22,516 bases of DNA from a virus: positions 1 to 22,516 of the IMG/VR virus record IMGVR_UViG_3300047373_000325, one strand, 5' to 3'. Of this stretch, positions 15,030 to 22,116 are shown piece by piece. Position numbers and translations under genes: made by a program. The notes beneath the pieces are model-generated. The model worked only from the letters and a program-made list of their open reading frames with translations, was not told the origin of the DNA and did not search any database. Position 1 is the first letter of the stretch; each line of letters begins with the position of its first letter.

Positions 15030-16471
15030 TATGCTACTTTTAGTTCTTTGGATAATAAACTTTTTAATCTTGCACCCTTCATATATAAAGGAAGTTCTTC
15101 AAACTCAATATTAGGTGTAATCATCTTACCCTTCATTTTATCTTTAAATTCATCATCTATGTTAACATCATTAAAAAACTCTTTGTGATTTAATACACCA
15201 TTTTTAAGAGTTTTAAAACTTTCAATTTGAGCTCTACTAGAATGATGTACAAACACATATATTTCATTGTATAACTCCAAACCATCATCAAATCTCTCTT
15301 TTTGTCTGTTAATATATTCATTAAGAATTCTATGTAAACTTGGAGTACCAGATGCCATATCAATAATCAATCTTTTATCCTTTGTTCTTTCTTTTATTTT
15401 TTTAGATAACAGAGCAGTTCCTTCAGGTGTACTGTAGTTAACTCTAACCAACCCTTTACTGTTTTGTTTTTTTTCTTCTTTATGGTCTGTAATCTTTTTA
15501 ATAATCCAATTTATTTTTTTACCAATACCCATAAGTCTCCACCTTGCAAAATCATCTTCGGTACAATAAGAATTACCATCTTCATAGGCATCAATTGCTT
15601 CTTTAAGAGCATCCCACTCATCATATGTTTTACCTATTACTTGTGTTTTTACATTCATATTATTAGCAACAGCTCTCCAATCAGCATCAGTATAATTTTT
15701 ATGTATATCTTCAGGTATTACAATATACTCTGTTGATTCAAATTGATAATGTTCTTTCATAGATACTGGTGTGTAAATTGTATGATTACCACTTATAAGA
15801 AGATATGGATAAAATACTCCTTCAAACATTCTATTTTGAAGATAAATTGGATAATCAACATCCCCATAATTATAAGTAATAGCATCTTTAATATCCTCTA
15901 CATTATCACTATTAATTTGCTCATCTCTAATTTGAACTAAATCATATTCATTATACAGGTCTAAAAAAGTTTTGGGTTCTTGAATACATTCTTTAGATAG
16001 AATTTTTACTTTAGCATTTACTTTACCTTTTCTAAGTAAAAATAATTCTTTAGTAACTTGATTTTGAAATTCTTTATTTTTCTTCTTAACACCAGGCTTC
16101 CCATTCCACTTATTATAGTAAAGTGGGTTATTTGCCGCATCTACTGATTCTAAAAGATTATTTTCAATATCTTCACATTCTTCAAACGAACCCCAATCTA
16201 ATATTTCAAACTTAAATTGAGCTCCTCTTTCAGCTTTATCTTTTAAAAAATCTTCATCCTTACTTGATGTATGATATGGTTTATGTGATTCTAAGTGAAT
16301 TCCTATATAAATTCTACCATTTTTTAGATTTGTATATTTGTAAACAGTTGCAACCATTCCAAATGGTTTTTCAAAATTTGTATCATCTATAACGGAGATG
16401 TACTTTGGTCTTGTATTTTCATTTTTAACAGCCTTCAACCAATCCAATAATTTTAGTTCTGATATTTTCAT
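15029..16471 (-). CDS. GIY-YIG nuclease domain fused to a ParB/SerK-like domain (480 aa)
   Basis: Residues 43-57 (VYKYTNLKNGRIYIG) form a GIY-YIG core, with YHTSSKD at 66-72 and EDIENNLLESVDAA then YYN (118-120), giving the Glu and Asn expected in the active site. A second domain at about 178-260 has the strand pattern and motif LLISGNHTIYT (224-234) followed by YIVIPEDI, which resembles the ParB N-terminal fold, where the usual motif is DGxHR; the arginine is replaced here. The C-terminal part (about 350-480) includes ASGTPSLHRILNEY and has no assigned family. The gene is visibly more AT-rich than its neighbours: the 60-base blocks from 15841 to 16080 contain only 16, 15, 14 and 11 G+C. This suggests later acquisition. 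Nuclease activity plausible; function unknown. Confidence 0.75.
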   Translation of the reverse strand: MKISELKLLDWLKAVKNENTRPKYISVIDDTNFEKPFGMVATVYKYTNLKNGRIYIGIHLESHKPYHTSSKDEDFLKDKAERGAQFKFEILDWGSFEECEDIENNLLESVDAANNPLYYNKWNGKPGVKKKNKEFQNQVTKELFLLRKGKVNAKVKILSKECIQEPKTFLDLYNEYDLVQIRDEQINSDNVEDIKDAITYNYGDVDYPIYLQNRMFEGVFYPYLLISGNHTIYTPVSMKEHYQFESTEYIVIPEDIHKNYTDADWRAVANNMNVKTQVIGKTYDEWDALKEAIDAYEDGNSYCTEDDFARWRLMGIGKKINWIIKKITDHKEEKKQNSKGLVRVNYSTPEGTALLSKKIKERTKDKRLIIDMASGTPSLHRILNEYINRQKERFDDGLELYNEIYVFVHHSSRAQIESFKTLKNGVLNHKEFFNDVNIDDEFKDKMKGKMITPNIEFEELPLYMKGARLKSLLSKELKVA

Positions 16472-16488
16472 ATTTTAATTATTAATTA

Positions 16489-17262
16489 TTATTTTCCTAC
16501 GTTCCAAAATAATGCACCTTCTGATGCGTGTTCTTTCATCCAAGTCCATGCTTTACTATCGTAGGTTAGTGAAGATGGAAATGGTGGTCGTTCTGATTCT
16601 TTACAATCTTGATGAAATTTATATTTCGATAAGAATGTTTCAGCCCTACCTCTTTCTCTATCTGTTGTATTGTGTCCGATTCGTACACCATAAACTTTAG
16701 CATCTGGCCAAGCTTTCTGTAGCCCTCTACTCAATACACCACTACTCATCACAGTCCAAACCTCTTTTGGTGGTTCTATATCAAGTGATAAAGCAGCATT
16801 TTTCATAGATTCAATAATGATAGGATGGTCACCACCAAATGGTACTAACTGGCACCCATCATTTGTTTCTACATATTTTCTGGCCTTAGCCTGTATGTTT
16901 GTAAGGAATCCCATCGGAACTTCGATGATATTACATCCCAATCTAATAGATTCTTCTGTTAACCAAGTATGTTTACCTTGCGGTACGGTTACTGTTGATT
17001 TTAATCCTAAATCGTTACAAGCATATGTTAAAGATAATTGTGCATATCCTTGTCTTGGTGATGCATAAACAAGTTCAGTTACATTTGGATTTGTTTGTTT
17101 AACCCATTGAACATAATCAGTAAACGCTCTACGTTTAGTTCCACCATCCAACAAATCATCTCTTACCACCGTAAACCCATCATATTCCATAATGGTTGGT
17201 TTTGGTAGCTGAATATCATGCTGGATATCGTTATATCCGTAATCTAAGAATTGTTTCTGCAT
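16489..17262 (-). CDS. Fold-type II PLP-dependent enzyme, ACC deaminase/D-cysteine desulfhydrase-like (257 aa)
   Basis: The segment VVRDDLLDGGTKRRAFTDY (32-50) corresponds to the RDD...GGNKxRKL region of the ACC deaminase family, with Lys43 as the predicted Schiff-base lysine. VYASPRQGYAQLSLTYACND (65-84) matches the substrate-facing loop and helix that follow. SSGVLSRGLQ (about 173-182) takes the place of the glycine-rich phosphate-binding loop. Members catalyse beta-elimination, deamination or beta-replacement on amino acids; the exact reaction is not visible. The protein is shorter than bacterial relatives (about 330 residues) and lacks the usual C-terminal extension. It is the first gene of the unit that also encodes the GIY-YIG/ParB-like protein and a methyltransferase, which suggests an anabolic step for DNA modification. 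An amino-acid salvage function is the alternative. Confidence 0.72.
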   Translation of the reverse strand: MQKQFLDYGYNDIQHDIQLPKPTIMEYDGFTVVRDDLLDGGTKRRAFTDYVQWVKQTNPNVTELVYASPRQGYAQLSLTYACNDLGLKSTVTVPQGKHTWLTEESIRLGCNIIEVPMGFLTNIQAKARKYVETNDGCQLVPFGGDHPIIIESMKNAALSLDIEPPKEVWTVMSSGVLSRGLQKAWPDAKVYGVRIGHNTTDRERGRAETFLSKYKFHQDCKESERPPFPSSLTYDSKAWTWMKEHASEGALFWNVGK

Positions 17263-17282
17263 TAAATGTAACTATTATTGTA

Positions 17283-17314
17283 CTAATATACAACTTTTTT
17301 TTGAATTATCCAAG
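17283..17314 (-). promoter_or_regulatory. Phage promoter, TTGG-N18-GTATATTrG type (upstream of PLP enzyme)
   Basis: CTTGG (17314-17310), 18 bases, then GTATATTAG (17291-17283) on the minus strand. It starts directly after the thioredoxin stop codon. TACAAT follows, as after the helicase promoter. The ATG at 17262 is 20 bases past the final G, so a short leader is expected. Confidence 0.75.
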
Positions 17315-17316
17315 TT

Positions 17317-17556
17317 TTATCTAACTTCATTTAGATAAGTTTGTTTTTGTTGTACTCCAACAAATCTTTTAACTTCCGTAATCCCATCAACTAATACAAC
17401 TGTTGGAATGTTTCTAACACCGTATTGTTGAGCTCTTTCATAATCTAAATCAACATCAATCTTTTCAACTGAGATTTGAGCCGATACTTCATTCATAATT
17501 GGTGATAACGTCTTACAAGGCTGACACCATGCTGCTGAAAAATATAAGTATTTCAT
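17317..17556 (-). CDS. Thioredoxin-like protein (79 aa)
   Basis: Residues 5-15 contain the active site FSAAWCQPCKT with Cys11 and Cys14, and RNIPTVVLVDG (48-58) carries the cis-proline. The protein is about 25 residues shorter than classical thioredoxin because the first strand and helix are missing, as in many phage thioredoxin/glutaredoxin proteins. The likely role is to re-reduce the C-terminal CISC pair of NrdA, whose gene ends 24 bases upstream. The start is supported by an AAAGGAG Shine-Dalgarno site seven bases before the ATG. It is the last gene of the RNR unit, followed at once by the next promoter. Confidence 0.93.
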   Translation of the reverse strand: MKYLYFSAAWCQPCKTLSPIMNEVSAQISVEKIDVDLDYERAQQYGVRNIPTVVLVDGITEVKRFVGVQQKQTYLNEVR

Positions 17557-17563
17557 TTTCTTA

Positions 17564-17570
17564 CTCCTTT
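17564..17570 (-). promoter_or_regulatory. Shine-Dalgarno site AAAGGAG for the thioredoxin gene
   Basis: The minus strand reads AAAGGAG, seven bases, then ATG at 17556. Most other starts have no such site, so it stands out. It lies in the 24-base gap after nrdA. Confidence 0.75.
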
Positions 17571-17580
17571 AAATTTAAAA

Positions 17581-19353
17581 TTATCCATCACAACTTATAC
17601 AATCAGGGTCCATAGCTTGTGCAGCAATATCCCCTCTTAAAACCGATTCAGTTCTGGTGTAGTATAATGTTTTTACACCTTGTTTCCACGCTTCTAAGTG
17701 AACCATATTCATCCACTTCGGAGTTGCCTCTGATGGGAATGCCAAGTTTAATGAAACTGATTGGTCGATGTATTGTTGTCTAACTCCAGCCTGTCTAACC
17801 AATTCTAATTGATTAATCTCTTTGAATGTTTTAAATACATCTTTTACCTTATCACACTTAGTAGTATCAATATCACCATCAACCTCTGTTAGTTTACCAT
17901 CACAATATACCCATTTATCTAATTCTTTGATATCTTGTACAGAACCACCATCTGATAATATTTTATCCCAAGTATCTTTATTATTGATACCTGCCTTTCT
18001 AAGTGCTTTTTCTAATTCTCTATTTTTTCTAATGAACGTACCTTTTGCAGTTTGTTCAGTAAATACGTTTGCAGCCCAAGGTTCAATACCTGGTGATACA
18101 TTACCTGCTAATTTTGAGTTTGATACAGTTGGTGCAACTGCTCTTAGGTGAGTATTTCTCATACCACTATCTTTACACCATAATGGTTCACCTAATTCTG
18201 CACCCATATCTCTACTTGCTCTTTCGGATTCAATCTTTAATTGAGAAAAGATTCTACGAGTTTCAAACTGAGCTGGTAGTGAATCAAATGGAATACCTTT
18301 TTGTTGTAGATATGTATGCCATCCTAATACACCTAATCCTAATGCTCTACCCTTTTCTGCAGAACGTACTGCGTTTTCGAATCCTCTCATATTCTTAGCT
18401 CTTTGTAAGAATTCTGATAAGATACCATCTAAGAACCAAGTTGCAGTATAGATTAAATCGGTATGTTTCCACTCATCATACTTTGATAAGTTCAATGAAG
18501 ATAAACAACAAACGAATGAATGTGATTCATCTGTATGTAATGTAATCTCAGAACATATGTTAGTCATATGAACTTTCAATCCATTATCTTTATACATCGG
18601 TGGATTTGCTTTGTTGATGTTGCCTTTGTACATCACATATGGTTCACCAGTTGCTTTTCTCTTTTGAAGTACCTTACCCCATTTTCTACGAGCTTCCGAA
18701 TCACCATCTTCTAATCTTCTCATAAATTTATCACCAACAACCACACATTGATGTAAATTCAAACATTGTCTGTTTACATCACCCTTTGGTTCTCTGATTT
18801 CAATCCAATCATCAAAATCTTCATGTTCGATGTTAAGGTTAACAGATGCTGCCCCTCGTCTTACACTACCTTGATTGGTAGCGAGAATTGTTGAATCATA
18901 AATCTTAGCGAATGGAACAACACCATCGGATGTTCCATTTTGTGTAATGTTAGAACCAGCTGGTCGAATCATATTCAAACCAACACCTACTCCACCACCA
19001 TGCTTAGCGAGTAACATCATTTCTAAATTCTTAGTACCGATATCTTGAATAGAATCGGCTACATCAATACCAAAACAAGAGATTGGTAATCCTCTATCTG
19101 TACCTGTATTTGATAGTACAGGAGTTGCTAAGTTCAACCAACCCTTCCAAATATAATCGAAGAATTTAGTTGCCATCTGAGGTTTATTTAATCTTCGAGC
19201 GGCTGTTGTTGCTACTCTCCAATATGCATCTTTAGGTTTTTCACCATCTAACAAATATCCCTTTGAGATTGTTTTAACGTAGATTTCTGTGTTTGCCCAA
19301 GATGGAAAATCTACGTCTATTTCCCAATCAAATTCAGCTCCGTAGTTTTTCAT
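17581..19353 (-). CDS. nrdA: Class I ribonucleotide reductase large subunit NrdA (590 aa)
   Basis: This subunit reduces ribonucleoside diphosphates to deoxyribonucleotides. Conserved elements are PISCFG with Cys93 (equivalent to E. coli Cys225), TNICSEI (265-270) with the radical Cys267 and Glu269, CCLSSLNLS (282-290) with the partner cysteine, the radical-transfer pair Tyr564-Tyr565 in LYYTRTES, and the C-terminal redox pair DCISCDG (Cys585, Cys588). The chain begins near the core (MKNYGAEFDWEIDVDF), so the N-terminal ATP-cone that mediates dATP inhibition in E. coli NrdA (761 aa) is absent. It starts with an ATGA overlap with the MazG-like gene. The missing ATP-cone suggests that activity is not turned off by dATP, helpful to a phage that needs many dNTPs. 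Confidence 0.96.
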   Translation of the reverse strand: MKNYGAEFDWEIDVDFPSWANTEIYVKTISKGYLLDGEKPKDAYWRVATTAARRLNKPQMATKFFDYIWKGWLNLATPVLSNTGTDRGLPISCFGIDVADSIQDIGTKNLEMMLLAKHGGGVGVGLNMIRPAGSNITQNGTSDGVVPFAKIYDSTILATNQGSVRRGAASVNLNIEHEDFDDWIEIREPKGDVNRQCLNLHQCVVVGDKFMRRLEDGDSEARRKWGKVLQKRKATGEPYVMYKGNINKANPPMYKDNGLKVHMTNICSEITLHTDESHSFVCCLSSLNLSKYDEWKHTDLIYTATWFLDGILSEFLQRAKNMRGFENAVRSAEKGRALGLGVLGWHTYLQQKGIPFDSLPAQFETRRIFSQLKIESERASRDMGAELGEPLWCKDSGMRNTHLRAVAPTVSNSKLAGNVSPGIEPWAANVFTEQTAKGTFIRKNRELEKALRKAGINNKDTWDKILSDGGSVQDIKELDKWVYCDGKLTEVDGDIDTTKCDKVKDVFKTFKEINQLELVRQAGVRQQYIDQSVSLNLAFPSEATPKWMNMVHLEAWKQGVKTLYYTRTESVLRGDIAAQAMDPDCISCDG

Positions 19354-19652
19354 TCTTTTATAAACACTCCGTTTTTAGTTTTACCTTTTCTATCCTTAAT
19401 CTCATTCCAAGCAGCTTCTAAACACTCTGAAGGATGTAATCCTAACTGCATTGATAGTATGATTAGTGTAACGAATGAATCTCCGATACCATCTACTATC
19501 TCATCTTTATCGTCTTTAAGTAATGCTCCAGCGGTTTCACCCACTTCTTCCAAAACTTTTAACATTTGTTTGGGTGCGTTATCTTTTACTAAGATACCTT
19601 TTTCATCAGCCCACCCAATTACGTTTGTAATTAATTTATCAAATTCTGTCAT
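19350..19652 (-). CDS. MazG-like nucleotide pyrophosphohydrolase (100 aa)
   Basis: The metal-binding motif EEVGE (35-39) followed by KDEIVDGIGDSF (49-60) with Glu51 and Asp54 matches the EExxE...ExxD signature of MazG/dUTPase-like all-alpha NTP pyrophosphatases. The short length matches single-domain phage MazG proteins. It hydrolyses nucleoside triphosphates to monophosphates and pyrophosphate. In phages this may clean dNTP pools or alter (p)ppGpp; the sequence does not decide. It is placed between nrdB (18 bases upstream) and nrdA (4-base overlap), which suggests a role in nucleotide supply. Confidence 0.85.
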   Translation of the reverse strand: MTEFDKLITNVIGWADEKGILVKDNAPKQMLKVLEEVGETAGALLKDDKDEIVDGIGDSFVTLIILSMQLGLHPSECLEAAWNEIKDRKGKTKNGVFIKE

Positions 19653-19670
19653 AACTTTTTTTTATTATTT

Positions 19671-20666
19671 TTACCAAATATCGTTGAAATCTTCTCCTTC
19701 GTTTGCCTTACTATAATCAGTAGGTCTAACTGCGAAGAAATCTGTATGTGTTGTTCCACCTGTCAAATGGTAGAACCAATCTAATTCAGAAGCTTTATCA
19801 TCATTCCATTCAAATGTAGATTCGTAACCTAATTCTTTTAATTTTTCGTTACCTCTCTTTGAGATGAATTCTTTTAAATTATCAGCCTTCATATTTTCCA
19901 AATCACCCATTTCAAACATTTTATCAATGAATTTATGTTCCATCTCAACCATATACTTAGCTGCTTGGATTACATCATCTTTAACTTCTCCATATAGTTC
20001 AGGATATTCATTACACATTTCTCTGAATAATTGACAACCCATTTTAGAGTGAAGTGATTCATCTCTTACACTCCATTTCATTTGCTGTCCGATTCCTTTC
20101 AAAAGATTTCTCATTTGGAAGGAATACAGAACTGCAAAGGAACTATATAAAGATACACCTTCTGCAAATGCTGAGAATATCGCTAATGAACGAGCTACTT
20201 CTTTTCGTGCCGTAGGATTTGTTTGTAAATCCTCATGTGTCCAATCTGCCGTAGTAGCGGTTAGGAATTCAAATTTTTCTGCAATTGCAGGTTCGTGTAG
20301 GAAAGCCTCAAAATCTTCTAAACCTAATGATTCGTTTAGATATGAGTAAGCTGTGGCGTGTATTGTTTCTTGTGAACCAAACATCATCGCCATTTGTTTG
20401 ATTTCATGTTTTGGAAACCACTTAGTTACCATAGTTGTCCAATAATCAGATACAGCACATTCTGTTTGTGCGAATCCTAAAAGAATATTACCAACTAAAT
20501 GTTTTTCTTCTACAGATAAGTTTTCATTCCAATCTTTAATATCACCTTGCATTGGGATTTCTGTATGTAACCAAAATGCTTGTGCTTGTTTTAACCAACC
20601 TTCGGTGTAATATTCTGGATATTCAAATGGTTTAAATGGGACTCTTTCTGTAAATAGTTGTTTCAT
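19671..20666 (-). CDS. nrdB: Class I ribonucleotide reductase small subunit NrdB, resembling class Id (331 aa)
   Basis: The four-helix ferritin-like core contains candidate metal ligands Glu69 (QTECAVSDYW), Glu100 and His103 (SQETIHATAYSYL), Glu169 (FAEGVSLY), and Glu203 and His206 (RDESLHSK). Tyr107 is at the position of the radical tyrosine (E. coli Tyr122). The first ligand is glutamate, not the aspartate found in E. coli; together with retained Tyr this resembles the dimanganese class Id proteins described in Flavobacterium johnsoniae. The C-terminal tail (TDYSKANEGEDFNDIW) supplies the transfer tyrosine and docks to NrdA. No ATP-cone is present. It generates the oxidant used by NrdA. The gene starts 53 bases after the helicase stop and is transcribed with it. 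Subclass is inferred. Confidence 0.94.
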   Translation of the reverse strand: MKQLFTERVPFKPFEYPEYYTEGWLKQAQAFWLHTEIPMQGDIKDWNENLSVEEKHLVGNILLGFAQTECAVSDYWTTMVTKWFPKHEIKQMAMMFGSQETIHATAYSYLNESLGLEDFEAFLHEPAIAEKFEFLTATTADWTHEDLQTNPTARKEVARSLAIFSAFAEGVSLYSSFAVLYSFQMRNLLKGIGQQMKWSVRDESLHSKMGCQLFREMCNEYPELYGEVKDDVIQAAKYMVEMEHKFIDKMFEMGDLENMKADNLKEFISKRGNEKLKELGYESTFEWNDDKASELDWFYHLTGGTTHTDFFAVRPTDYSKANEGEDFNDIW

Positions 20667-20719
20667 ATCTTTGTAATTTTTTTATTATTTGTATTGTTGT
20701 GGGTTATAATATATATGGA

Positions 20720-22078
20720 TTAAAAATCAATATCTTTATTCATTTCATTATATTTTTGTAACAAATTCTTTCTCACTAACTCACCCCCTTTATTCATATC
20801 ACTTTGGGTTTTTTTACCATCAATGGAATCATCATTGTAAATATTGATTCTACCGTTACTCATATTAGCTTTTGAAGGTAAAGTCATTCCATCTGGCCCA
20901 AATCTATTTTTTATTACGTGCCATCTACCTGTACCTGCTAATTTATCTTCAATCTTTCTACTTAATGATACTACAAAATCTGCAGTCATCAATTTTGAGA
21001 ATGAACCAGCGATTTTAGTACCTGTAATAATATCATCTTCAGCTCCACTACGATTAATTTGTGATGCTGTAAACAATGGTACTTCATATTCACCTGCAAT
21101 ACCTCTCAAACCTTCTACGATTTCTTCTAATTCTTCGTGTCTTTCTTTTCTACTATTACCTTTTAACAAATCAGCGTAATCTACGATAATCAAATCAGGA
21201 TTCTTACCTTGTAGTTTAAGTTTATCCAAAGATGCTCTCATAGTATTCAATCCTGCAGATTTAGTTGGCCAATGTTTTACAATGATATCACCACTCAGTT
21301 CTCCTACCTGAGTTCTAACATCATCTAAATTAAATTTAAGATTAGGTACTGCGATTCCAGTCAATACAGAATCATATCTCTGTCCTACATAACCTTCATT
21401 AAGTTCTAATGTATAGTGAACTACCGTTTTACCTTTTTTGGCGGCAGCCATTCCAACATTTACTAATGCCCACGATTTACCAATACCTGGTGGAGCGGCG
21501 AACATTATCAATTCACCTTTACCAAAACCACCATCTACTAATTCATCGATTGCATCCCAACCACAAGAAATTACGTTTCTAACAGTAGATTCGTATCTTT
21601 CAATAATGTTTTCTTTATACTCATGTCCAACATCAGTATCTTGTCCAGCTTTCATCGCATCATCTATCTTAGATTTGATTACATCGAACTTACCATCACT
21701 TAATAAATCTACTGATTCTAAGATAGCATTTTTGAAAGTTTGATTTTTACAGAATTCTAAAGATTGTTCTTTAACGTACTCTAAATCATCTGATTCTAAA
21801 CCGTTCCAAACTTGTTTTAGGTTATCTACTATAGATTGTTTGAGAACATCTCTCTCAACCCTATCTACTTCGTTTTTAAAGACATCTAACGTTGGTAGTT
21901 GTGAAAATGTATCAAAATGTTGTAATGTTTTGGTTACTATCCACTCATTTGCCTCTGAATCGAACATCTCAGGTTTAAGAATATCATACATTTGTTGTAA
22001 GAATATCCTATCTGATAATAAAGAAGATATTATTTTTATTTGAAAAGATGTACCAAATTTGTTTCCGAACTTATCCAT
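20720..22078 (-). CDS. 41: Replicative DNA helicase, DnaB/T4 gp41-like (452 aa)
   Basis: The N-terminal helical domain (about 10-150) begins GTSFQIKIISSLLSDRIFLQ. The RecA-like domain has Walker A AAPPGIGKSWAL (194-205), a conserved glutamate in YTLELNEGYVGQR (222-234), Walker B DLIIVDYADLL (295-305) and the later blocks FTASQINRSG and HVIKNRFGPDG. It should form a hexamer that moves 5'-3' on the lagging strand in front of the polymerase. T4 gp41 is 475 residues. This gene heads its unit; the ATG is only six bases from the last conserved base of promoter 22085-22116, so the transcript may be close to leaderless. Its neighbour upstream is an exonuclease that removes RNA primers, so both are lagging-strand functions. 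Confidence 0.93.
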   Translation of the reverse strand: MDKFGNKFGTSFQIKIISSLLSDRIFLQQMYDILKPEMFDSEANEWIVTKTLQHFDTFSQLPTLDVFKNEVDRVERDVLKQSIVDNLKQVWNGLESDDLEYVKEQSLEFCKNQTFKNAILESVDLLSDGKFDVIKSKIDDAMKAGQDTDVGHEYKENIIERYESTVRNVISCGWDAIDELVDGGFGKGELIMFAAPPGIGKSWALVNVGMAAAKKGKTVVHYTLELNEGYVGQRYDSVLTGIAVPNLKFNLDDVRTQVGELSGDIIVKHWPTKSAGLNTMRASLDKLKLQGKNPDLIIVDYADLLKGNSRKERHEELEEIVEGLRGIAGEYEVPLFTASQINRSGAEDDIITGTKIAGSFSKLMTADFVVSLSRKIEDKLAGTGRWHVIKNRFGPDGMTLPSKANMSNGRINIYNDDSIDGKKTQSDMNKGGELVRKNLLQKYNEMNKDIDF

Positions 22079-22084
22079 ATTGTA

Positions 22085-22116
22085 CCAATATACGAATTAT
22101 TATTGTAACTACCAAA
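22085..22116 (-). promoter_or_regulatory. Phage promoter, TTGG-N18-GTATATTrG type (upstream of helicase)
   Basis: TTTGG (22116-22112), 18 bases, then GTATATTGG (22093-22085) on the minus strand. The TTTGG directly follows the stop codon of the exonuclease gene. TACAAT lies between the element and the ATG at 22078. The upstream flank is nearly the same as in the copy at 5323-5354. Confidence 0.75.

Noticed and set aside
15721-15728. CAATATAC (also at 10431 and 17903) as additional promoters
   Set aside because: These are inside genes, and CCAA is missing 18 bases away, so only the short core is present.
17263-17316. Terminator between thioredoxin and PLP genes
   Set aside because: Only an A-rich tract and the promoter are seen; there is no stem of useful length.
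17822-18151. Plus-strand frame of about 109 codons opposite nrdA
   Set aside because: It is the complementary shadow of a gene with all catalytic motifs; translation is Ser/Leu-rich with no family features.
20667-20719. Promoter upstream of nrdB
   Set aside because: The 53-base gap has TATATATTATAA-like sequence but no TTGG at the right spacing, so nrdB is more likely transcribed with the helicase.
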